Assembly (NCBI GenBank): GCA_005888465.1
Contig: VAYJ01000142.1
Coordinates: 1 to 6,107, forward strand
DNA from: Actinomycetota bacterium
GTDB taxonomy: Bacteria > Actinomycetota > UBA4738
Length of the DNA stretch: 6,107 nucleotides
Direction: 5' to 3'
This document shows, piece by piece, positions 1-6,107 of the stretch; the stretch's first letter is position 1; each line of letters begins with the position of its first letter. Position numbers and translations under genes: made by a program. Below the pieces are notes generated by a model. It was not told the origin of the DNA. It saw nothing but the letters and a program-made list of their open reading frames with translations, and searched no databases.

Positions 1-1157
1 GCACGTGCTCGGCGACGTCGTACGACCGGGTCCGGCGCGGGTGGATCACGACGATGCGGGCGCCCTGCCGAGCCGCCTTCCGGATGCGCAGATGCAGGAT
101 GGGAACCTCCTGTTCGGCATCCAGCCCGACGACGACGATGAGCTTCGCGAGCTCGACGTCGCGGTACGTGACGGCCATCCCACCGGTCGCCTGGGCCCGT
201 TCGGCCGGGAGGGCCGACGGGTCGCAGGGGAACGGACGGGCGTCGATGTCGTTCGTTCGAAGCCCGGTGCGGGCGAGTTTCGAGAGCGCGTACGCGTCCT
301 CGTTGGAGAGCCGCCCGCCGGCGAGCACCGCAGCCCGACCGCCCCGACACCAGGTCGCGACGGCGGCGAGGGTCTCGTCGAACGAGGCCGGCTCGAGACC
401 ATGATCGCGCAGGAGCGGCGTCGTCAGTCGGGTCGGCTGGTCCACGAACGAGAAGGCGAACCGGCCCTTGTCGCAGGCCCACGCGTCGTTGACGTCGAGG
501 TTGTCGCCGCAGTGAGGGCAGATCGTGTCGCCGGTGGCCACGTCGAACGGCCGCGCGGCGAACCGGTAGGTGGTCGCGGTGAGGGCGCCCACGGGGCAGA
601 TCTGGACGGTGTTCCCGGAGAACGGGCTCCGGAAGTCCTGACCGGCGGAGATGCCGACCTGTTCGGCGCCGCCGCGGTCGAACAGCTCGATGAAGCGGTC
701 GCCGGAGATCTGGTCGCAGAACCGCGTGCAGCGCGCGCAGAGCACGCAGCGCTCGCGGTCCAGGTTCACGAGCGGCGAGAGCGGCAGCGGCTTGCGATAG
801 GTCCGCTTCGCCTCCTCGTAGCGAGAGGCGCCGGGCCCGAATGCCAGGGCCTGATCCTGGAGTGGGCACTCGCCGCCGCGGTCGCAGACGGGGCAATCGA
901 GAGGGTGGTTGATCAGCAGGAGCTCGAGCACGCTCACCTGGGCCTTGCGGACCTCTTCGTCGGTGAACTGCGTGAAAACCTTCATCCCACCTTCACGTAG
1001 CACTGGCGGCAGGCGGCGACGGGGTCGAGCAGCGGGTGGTCGCAGAACCGCGGGATCTCGACCCCGACCTCCTCGGCCGCGCGGATGATGAGCGTCCCCC
1101 TCGGAACGGACACCTCGGTGCCGTCGATCGTGAGCGTGACGAGCCCGTCGCCGTCGC

Positions 1158-1161
<4 letters not shown>
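1..1161 (-). CDS. nuoG: NADH-quinone oxidoreductase subunit G, frameshifted and cut by the window's left edge
   Basis: NuoG is the large iron-sulfur subunit of the complex I NADH module and passes electrons from NuoF through N1b, N4 and N5 towards NuoB. The ATG at 1161 overlaps the nuoF stop as ATGA and has GAGGTG five bases upstream. The first frame gives 59 residues with the ferredoxin start Cys40-x10-Cys51-x2-Cys54, then hits TGA at 984-982. The protein continues in another frame from about 985 to the edge (328 codons, no stop). That part shows the N5 motif HPLDCPVCDRGGEC (His at 905-907, Cys at 893, 884, 866), the N4 motif CVLCARC (Cys at 746, 737, 728) with its partner in QICPVGA (596), then a degenerate N7 site and the start of the molybdopterin-oxidoreductase-like domain. 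Two conserved stretches are missing: about 17 residues at the frame change and about 20 at the N7 site. The visible 387 codons are about half of a usual NuoG. Family assignment is certain; whether the gene works is not. Confidence 0.9.
473..520 (-). other. In-frame deletion at the NuoG N7 cluster site
   Basis: The coding strand reads ICPHCGDNLDVNDAWACDKGRF, with cysteines at 518-520, 509-511 and 473-475. In NuoG proteins that keep cluster N7 the pattern is C-x2-C-x3-C-x27-C (E. coli CQQCSIGC and then CDRGRF). Here only 11 residues separate the second cysteine from the last instead of about 31, and the third cysteine is absent. The frame is kept, so about 60 bases appear to be lost. The flanking motifs CPHC and CDKGRF are well conserved, which makes the gap easy to place. 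Confidence 0.75.
982..996 (-). promoter_or_regulatory. Possible translational restart inside broken nuoG
   Basis: The premature TGA (984-982) overlaps an ATG (985-983) of the downstream nuoG frame as ATGA, the same overlap as at nuoD/nuoE and nuoF/nuoG. Just upstream on the coding strand lies GAAGGTGGG, a modest Shine-Dalgarno-like purine run four to seven bases before the ATG. Terminating ribosomes could in principle restart here and make the remainder of NuoG as a separate chain. This is inference; a chance overlap at an assembly error would look the same. Confidence 0.35.
982..1000 (-). other. Frameshift and deletion junction in nuoG (N1b site)
   Basis: The N-terminal frame ends CRQCYVKVG and then a TGA at 984-982. 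The continuing sequence (EGGMKVFTQFTDEEVRKAQ) is in the frame whose codons end at 985. NuoG proteins normally have about 17 more residues between these blocks, including the fourth [2Fe-2S] N1b cysteine (the SCMTP region of E. coli NuoG). The frame offset fits a loss of 3k+1 bases, for example 49. A 7-base direct repeat, ACCTTCA on the plus strand, sits at 978-984 and 989-995, across the junction. Seen directly: the stop and the frame change. Inferred from family knowledge: the missing residues. Confidence 0.8.
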
Positions 1162-2493
<1,332 letters not shown>

Positions 2494-2501
<8 letters not shown>

Positions 2502-3129
2502 GTTCGGCCTCCGCGCCCTCCGGCAGCCGGCCCGTGAGGCCCGCCAGGGTTCGGCTCACCTCGCGCAGCTCTCCTGGCACGCCACCGCGCGAGGCCTCGG
2601 GCACGCGCCCGGCGCGCACCGCCTCGATCATCGACTCGAGCGCCTCCTCTGTCACCCGGTTGTAGAAGACGTAGTTGAGGGCCACGACGGGCGCGGTGTC
2701 GCACGCCGCCAGGCATTCCTCCTCCTCGAGCGTGAACACGCCGTCGGCCGTGACGTGCTCGCAGTCCTCGCCGAGTAACTCGTGCGCCCGCTCGAACAGG
2801 CGCTTGCCACCGCGAAGGGCGCACGAGGGATTCGTGCAGATCGACAGCACGTACCGCCCGCACGGGTGGAGCTTGAGCATGGTGTAGAAGGTCGCGACGG
2901 CCTCCACCTCCGCCGTCGTGAGACCGAGGAGCTCAGCGACCTCCCGCATGCCCTTGCGCGGCACCCAGCCCGCCTCGGACTGCACGAGGTACAGGAGCGG
3001 CACGAGGGCCGAGCGCGGCGTCGGGTACTTCGCCACGATGCGGCGAGCGAGCGCCCGGGCATCGTCGCCCAGCACCGGACCCGGCACATCGCCGATGTCC
3101 GCGGTGGTGAGGTGTCCTGCCTCGGTCAT
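2494..3129 (-). CDS. nuoE: NADH-quinone oxidoreductase subunit E (24 kDa, [2Fe-2S] N1a)
   Basis: NuoE is a thioredoxin-fold subunit of the NADH module that holds cluster N1a next to the FMN of NuoF. The 211-residue product has the helical N-terminal part at about 20-80 (ALVPLLYLVQSEAGWVP, then the helix before VATFYTML) and the ferredoxin-like part from about 85. The N1a ligands are Cys98-x4-Cys103 in ICTNPSC and Cys139-x3-Cys143 in ECLAAC, so all four are present. The usual domain ends near residue 165. The remaining 45 or so residues are a charged tail without a recognised domain, and such tails vary in length in the family. The ATG at 3129 overlaps the nuoD stop as ATGA, with GGGAG ten bases upstream. 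The longer open frame upstream is only a shadow of nuoD. Confidence 0.96.
2508..2512 (-). promoter_or_regulatory. Ribosome binding site of nuoF
   Basis: GGAGG on the coding strand, six bases before the GTG at 2501, lies inside the last codons of nuoE. It supports GTG as the true start and keeps nuoF initiation strong despite the overlap. Confidence 0.75.
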
Positions 3130-4349
3130 CGGTCGGCGTCTCCCATCACCGGGTCGAGGCTCGCGACGGCCGCCACCACGTCCGCGATGAGCGAGCCCTC
3201 GATCATGTTGGGAACGGCCTGCAGGTTGACGAAGCTCGGCGCGCGGATGTGCACGCGATAGGGCCGGAAGTCGCCGTTCGACACTACGTAGTAGCCGAGC
3301 TCGCCCCGGGGCGACTCGACGGGCTGGTAGACCTCGCCGGCCGGCACGGAGAAGCCCTGCGTCACCATCTTGAAGTGGTTGATGAGCGCCTCCATCGACT
3401 CGCCCAGGATGTGGCGCACGTACTCCTCGGAGTTCCCGATGCCGTCCGGGCCGGTCGACAGATGCGCCGGCCACGCGACTTTCGGATCCTCCACCATCAC
3501 CGGACCGGGCTCGAGCCTGTCCGCGCATTGCTCGACGATGCGCAGCGACTGGCGCATCTCCTCGACCCGGACCTGGTACCTGGCGAAGCAGTCGCTTTCG
3601 GTTCGCGTCGGCACGTCGAAGGCGTACGTCTCGTAGCCCGAGTAGGGCTCGTCGCGCCGGACGTCCGCCGGCACGCCGCTCGCGCGAAGCACCGGCCCGG
3701 TCACCCCGAGCGCGAGCAACCGCTCGGCCGCGAGGTGCCCGATCCCGACCGTGCGCTGTCGCCAGATCGGGTTTCCCGTCAGCAGGTGCTCGTACTCCGC
3801 GATCCGCCCGGGCATCAGCTCGAGGAATGAGCGGACCCTCTCGACGGCGCCATCGGGCAGGTCCATCGATAGGCCACCGACCCGCAGGTACGCGTGGTTC
3901 ATGCGCAGGCCGGTCACCATCTCGAAGATCCGCAGGATCTCCTCGCGCTCGCGGAAGCCGTAGAGCATGATCGAGATCGCGCCCAGCTCGAGGCCGGTGG
4001 TCGCGAGCCAGACGAGGTGGCTCGCGATGCGGTTCAGCTCGCAGACCAGGACGCGGATGACCTGCGCGCGAGGCGGCGCCTCGATCCCGAGCAGCCGCTC
4101 GACCGCCAGGCAGTAGCCGAGCTCGTTGAAGAACGGCGAGAGGTAGTCGGCCCGCGTGACGAAGGTCACGCCCTGCTGCCACGTGCGGTACTCCGTGTTC
4201 TTCTCGATCCCGGTGTGGAGGTACCCGAGGACCGGGCGGCACGACACCACGGACTCGCCGTCCAGCTCGAGCACCATGCGCAGCACCCCGTGCGTCGAGG
4301 GGTGCTGGGGCCCCATGTTGATGATCATGGTCTCGGCGCGGACGGCCAT
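3126..4349 (-). CDS. nuoD: NADH-quinone oxidoreductase subunit D (49 kDa, quinone site)
   Basis: NuoD, related to the large subunit of NiFe hydrogenases, forms most of the quinone head-group pocket together with NuoB. The product has 407 residues, normal for a stand-alone NuoD. GPQHPSTHG lies at 13-21, and its second histidine (His20) corresponds to the quinone-pocket histidine of Nqo4 (His38 in Thermus). Asp68-Tyr69 in ADYLSPFFNE corresponds to the conserved Tyr that binds the quinone. Further family blocks are CELNRIASHLVWL (103-115), YGFREREEI (130-138), LRVGGLSMDLP (155-165), ESPRGELGYY (345-354) and the conserved end SLDPVMGDADR. The hydrogenase-type nickel cysteines are absent, as expected in complex I. 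The ATG at 4349 follows the nuoC stop by two bases, with a GGGGGA purine run seven bases upstream. A second ATG at residue 8 is possible but less well placed. NuoC and NuoD are separate proteins here, not a NuoCD fusion. Confidence 0.97.
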   Translation of the reverse strand: MAVRAETMIINMGPQHPSTHGVLRMVLELDGESVVSCRPVLGYLHTGIEKNTEYRTWQQGVTFVTRADYLSPFFNELGYCLAVERLLGIEAPPRAQVIRVLVCELNRIASHLVWLATTGLELGAISIMLYGFREREEILRIFEMVTGLRMNHAYLRVGGLSMDLPDGAVERVRSFLELMPGRIAEYEHLLTGNPIWRQRTVGIGHLAAERLLALGVTGPVLRASGVPADVRRDEPYSGYETYAFDVPTRTESDCFARYQVRVEEMRQSLRIVEQCADRLEPGPVMVEDPKVAWPAHLSTGPDGIGNSEEYVRHILGESMEALINHFKMVTQGFSVPAGEVYQPVESPRGELGYYVVSNGDFRPYRVHIRAPSFVNLQAVPNMIEGSLIADVVAAVASLDPVMGDADR

Positions 4350-4351
4350 GC

Positions 4352-4855
4352 TCAGGTCCCCCGCTGGTCGGGCGGCGGGATGAACGCGCCCTTGTAGCGC
4401 GTCGCGACGCCGGCGAGCGGCTCGGACTTGCGCAGCGGATGCCCGTCCCAGTCCTCGGGCATCTCGATCCGACGAAGGTCGGGATGGCCGTCGAAGACCA
4501 CGCCGAAGAAATCGAAGGCCTCGCGCTCGAGCCAGTTCGCCGTCGGGAAGGGATCCGTGACCGAGGGCACGTGCGGAGGATCGGGCTCCGGGGGCAGGCC
4601 GACCTTGACGCGCAGCCGGTGCCCGTGCTCCCGCGACCGGAGGTGGTAGGCGACCCAGAACCGCGGGTCCCGGTCCGGCCAATCGGTGACGGTCAGGTCC
4701 GAGAGCGCCTCGCACGCGAGGTCAGGCTCCGTCCGAAGGTGCTCCAGCGCCTCCCGGAGCGCCGCCGCCTCCACCACCAGCGTGACCTCCCCGCGCGCCT
4801 CCAGGACGTCGGGGAATCGTTCGCGCAGGCGCGCCGCCAGATCCGCCGCCTGCAT
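4352..4855 (-). CDS. nuoC: NADH-quinone oxidoreductase subunit C (30 kDa)
   Basis: NuoC is a cofactor-free structural subunit of the connecting module that packs against NuoD and NuoB. The 167-residue product is short but within the range for separate bacterial NuoC proteins. The N-terminal alpha/beta part (about 1-60) is variable, with LSDLTVTDWPDRDPRFWVAY at 51-70 matching the usual core strand region. The signature is in the C-terminal half: NWLEREAFDFFGVVFDGHPD (107-126), then RRIEMPEDWDGHPLRKSEPL (128-147), the typical 30 kDa subunit motif. The ATG at 4855 shares its A with the nuoB stop (TGATG), and no clear Shine-Dalgarno precedes it, so translation probably depends on coupling to nuoB. 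The frame stays open far upstream to about 5266, but that stretch lies over nuoB and has no family similarity. Confidence 0.94.
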   Translation of the reverse strand: MQAADLAARLRERFPDVLEARGEVTLVVEAAALREALEHLRTEPDLACEALSDLTVTDWPDRDPRFWVAYHLRSREHGHRLRVKVGLPPEPDPPHVPSVTDPFPTANWLEREAFDFFGVVFDGHPDLRRIEMPEDWDGHPLRKSEPLAGVATRYKGAFIPPPDQRGT

Positions 4856-5373
4856 CAGGGCACCCGCGCTTCCCGCTGGACCTTCTCGTGCAGCCGCAGG
4901 ATCCCGTACATGAGCATCTCCGGCCGGGGCGGGCATCCGGGCACGTAGATGTCGACGGGGACGATCGTGTCCACGCCCTGGATGAGCCCGTAGTTGTTGA
5001 ACATCCCGCCCGAGGAGGCGCACACGCCCATCGAGATGACCCACTTCGGCTCCGGCATCTGGTCGTAGATCTGCCGGAGCACGGGCCCCATCTTCTGGGA
5101 GACGCGGCCGGCGACGATCATCAGATCGGCCTGCCGCGGCGAGGCACGGAAGATCTCCATTCCCCATCGGGACAGGTCGTAGTCGCCCGCGCCGGCCGCC
5201 ATCATCTCGATCGCGCAGCACGCCAGGCCGAACGTTGCCGGCCACATCGAGTTCTTCCTTGCCCACGCGACCGCCTTGCCGACGGTCGAGAGCAACAACC
5301 CGCGTTCGACCTCAGCCGTGACGTCGGCGGCGCTCTGGCCGGTGTGGACCCCGGGGAGGCGCTCGACCGGCAC
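4855..5373 (-). CDS. nuoB: NADH-quinone oxidoreductase subunit B ([4Fe-4S] N2)
   Basis: NuoB holds N2, the last cluster of the chain, which reduces quinone at the interface with NuoD. The product has 172 residues, with the family core from about residue 30: WARKNSMWPATFGLACCAIEMM (37-58) contains the tandem Cys52-Cys53. Cys118 in MGVCASSGGMFNN and Cys147 in VPGCPPRPE complete the N2 ligands, so the site is intact. The region RASPRQADLMIVAGRVSQKM (76-95) matches the loop that contacts NuoD. GTG at 5373 is taken as the start because it is three bases past the nuoA stop, GGAGG lies ten bases upstream, and the next methionine (residue 43) would cut into the core. About 25 variable residues precede the core. 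The stop overlaps the nuoC start by one base. Confidence 0.97.
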   Translation of the reverse strand: MPVERLPGVHTGQSAADVTAEVERGLLLSTVGKAVAWARKNSMWPATFGLACCAIEMMAAGAGDYDLSRWGMEIFRASPRQADLMIVAGRVSQKMGPVLRQIYDQMPEPKWVISMGVCASSGGMFNNYGLIQGVDTIVPVDIYVPGCPPRPEMLMYGILRLHEKVQREARVP

Positions 5374-5376
5374 CGG

Positions 5377-5826
5377 CTACGCGCCTCCGGTCGCCGCGGG
5401 CTCTCGCCGGCGATCGCCCGGAGTGTGCTCCACGGATGCCGGCAGCGTCCCCATCGGGCGGGCCGGCCCCTCCCATTCGAGCCCACCCTTCTGCCACACG
5501 AACAGATACGCGACGAAGACCAGGCCGATGAACACGATCATCTCCACGAGCCCGAACAACCCGAGCGACCGGTAGGCGACGGCCCACGGGTACATGAAGA
5601 TGGTCTCGATGTCGAAGATGATGAAGAGCATCGCGACCACGTAGAACTTCACGGGGAACTGCTCCTTCGCAGGCAGCCGGACCGGCTCGATGCCGCACTC
5701 GTACGGGTCCAGCTTGGCCTTCACCTTGCGCTTCGGCGTGAGGAGCCAGGACACCACCAGCGACAAGACGCCGAACGCCCCGGCCAGGACGAGCAGGATC
5801 ACGATGGGAACGAATCCCGTCTGCAT
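5377..5826 (-). CDS. nuoA: NADH-quinone oxidoreductase subunit A (membrane subunit)
   Basis: NuoA is a small membrane subunit at the foot of the peripheral arm. Its first loop lies by the quinone entrance, and its acidic residues take part in the proton relay with NuoJ and NuoK. The 149 residues show three hydrophobic segments at about 6-29, 58-80 and 90-111. Between the first two is the loop with LDPYECGIEP (39-48), the conserved ECG motif whose cysteine senses the active/deactive transition in mitochondrial ND3. FDIET (71-75) in the second segment carries the conserved Asp and Glu. The C-terminal tail from about 115 is polar, proline-rich and longer than in E. coli, without a recognised motif. 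The ATG at 5826 directly follows the TAG of the reductase gene, and a strong GGAGGAG precedes it. Confidence 0.96.
   Translation of the reverse strand: MQTGFVPIVILLVLAGAFGVLSLVVSWLLTPKRKVKAKLDPYECGIEPVRLPAKEQFPVKFYVVAMLFIIFDIETIFMYPWAVAYRSLGLFGLVEMIVFIGLVFVAYLFVWQKGGLEWEGPARPMGTLPASVEHTPGDRRREPAATGGA
5384..5388 (-). promoter_or_regulatory. Ribosome binding site of nuoB
   Basis: GGAGG on the coding strand, inside the last codons of nuoA, ends ten bases before the GTG at 5373. It supports GTG as the nuoB start, though the spacing is on the long side. Confidence 0.6.
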
Positions 5827-6107
5827 CTACTCCTCCGACACGAGCGACAGGATGCCGTGCATGATCTTGTCCTCGATCACGCCCTCCCGGCCGTCCGTCA
5901 GGTTGGCCATCAGACGCAGGGCGAAGCGCATCAGCGTGCGCCGCGGGATCCCGTACCGGACGGACAGGCGCATCATCGTCGGGTTCCCGATCGCCCGGAC
6001 GAACTGCCGCCCCACGTGGAAATAGCGTCCGTAGCGCTCCCGCAGGATCACCGGGTACATGTGGGCGACCCCCGGTCGCCCGGTCGCGATCGCGTCGGCG
6101 ATGAGCT
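5827..6107 (-). CDS. Geranylgeranyl reductase family FAD-dependent oxidoreductase, C-terminal end only
   Basis: Only the last 92 residues are in the window; the N-terminal FAD-binding part lies to the right. The frame enters at the right edge as LIADAIATGRPGVAHMYPVI and runs to TAG at 5829-5827. It matches the C-terminal helical region of the family: the block after the FAD-contacting helix, then ERYGRYFHVGRQFVRAIGNP, MRLSVRYGIPRRTLMRFALR and a final LMANLTDGREG. The family reduces double bonds in prenyl chains. Members include archaeal lipid and chlorophyll-tail reductases and the mycobacterial menaquinone reductase MenJ. A gene of this family directly before nuoA is common in Actinobacteria, and a role in saturating the menaquinone tail is plausible but unproven here. 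It abuts nuoA with no gap and probably shares its transcript. The match rests on recall of the family's C-terminus, so the family call is good and the substrate is a guess. Confidence 0.8.
   Translation of the reverse strand, partial: LIADAIATGRPGVAHMYPVILRERYGRYFHVGRQFVRAIGNPTMMRLSVRYGIPRRTLMRFALRLMANLTDGREGVIEDKIMHGILSLVSEE
5830..5836 (-). promoter_or_regulatory. Ribosome binding site of nuoA
   Basis: GGAGGAG on the coding strand forms the last sense codons of the reductase gene, and its GGAGG core is five bases before the nuoA ATG. The order is GGAGGAG-TAG-ATG, so the reductase stop codon lies in the spacer. This is the strongest Shine-Dalgarno in the window and marks nuoA as a main translation entry point. 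Confidence 0.8.

Noticed and set aside
46..402. Minus-strand open frame of 118 codons within nuoG
   Set aside because: It is Ser/Arg/Pro-rich and in a different frame from the NuoG sequence (AERAQATGG, VVVGLDAEQEVPILHLRIRK) that covers the same bases.
5..1000. Long plus-strand open frame (331 codons) opposite nuoG
   Set aside because: Its product is Arg/Gly/Glu-rich with no recognisable domain, and the opposite strand carries unmistakable Fe-S motifs of NuoG. Such open antisense frames are common in GC-rich genes.
4349..4355. Fused nuoCD gene
   Set aside because: A TGA ends nuoC and nuoD starts two bases later with its own purine run, so these are separate genes.
4350..4715. N-terminal extension of nuoD across the end of nuoC
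   Set aside because: The extra residues are the out-of-frame reading of nuoC; family similarity begins at the ATG at 4349, just before GPQHPSTHG.
4856..5266. N-terminal extension of nuoC to an upstream ATG
   Set aside because: The frame is open but lies entirely over nuoB and has no similarity to NuoC; the ATG that overlaps the nuoB stop fits the family length.

Overview
The window holds one tightly packed operon, entirely on the minus strand, encoding the peripheral and quinone-proximal part of respiratory complex I (NDH-1). In transcription order (right to left) it reads: the C-terminus of a geranylgeranyl-reductase-type flavoprotein, then nuoA, nuoB, nuoC, nuoD, nuoE, nuoF and the first half of nuoG, which runs off the left edge. 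The DNA is clearly GC-rich with strong G/C third-position preference. Two genes (nuoB, nuoF) start with GTG. The prenyl reductase directly before nuoA is an arrangement I know from Actinobacteria such as Streptomyces, and the Nuo proteins look actinobacterial, so an actinobacterium or close relative is the best guess. The genus cannot be told from this.

Layout: 6107-5827 reductase C-terminus; 5826-5377 nuoA; 5373-4855 nuoB; 4855-4352 nuoC; 4349-3126 nuoD; 3129-2494 nuoE; 2501-1158 nuoF; 1161-1 nuoG. No intergenic gap exceeds three bases, and neighbours abut or overlap by 1 to 8 bases, so there is no room for internal promoters outside genes, for terminators or for RNA genes. The promoter must lie right of the window, and nuoH-N presumably follow to the left.

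Function: NuoE, NuoF and NuoG form the NADH dehydrogenase module (FMN, N1a, N3, N1b, N4, N5). NuoB (N2), NuoC and NuoD form the connecting module with the quinone pocket. NuoA is a membrane subunit beside that pocket. NuoA-F look intact, with all expected cluster ligands. The reductase may hydrogenate the isoprenoid tail of the menaquinone that complex I reduces.

The unusual part is nuoG. It has two lesions, each removing a conserved cysteine ligand. The first (about 982-1000) is a frameshift plus loss of roughly 17 residues that should carry the fourth N1b cysteine. The second (about 473-520) is an in-frame loss of about 20 residues that should carry the third N7 cysteine. The frameshift happens to create an ATGA stop/start overlap like the one at the real gene junctions. 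Either nuoG is damaged or split in this organism, or the assembly is wrong here. I see no unrelated new system in the window.
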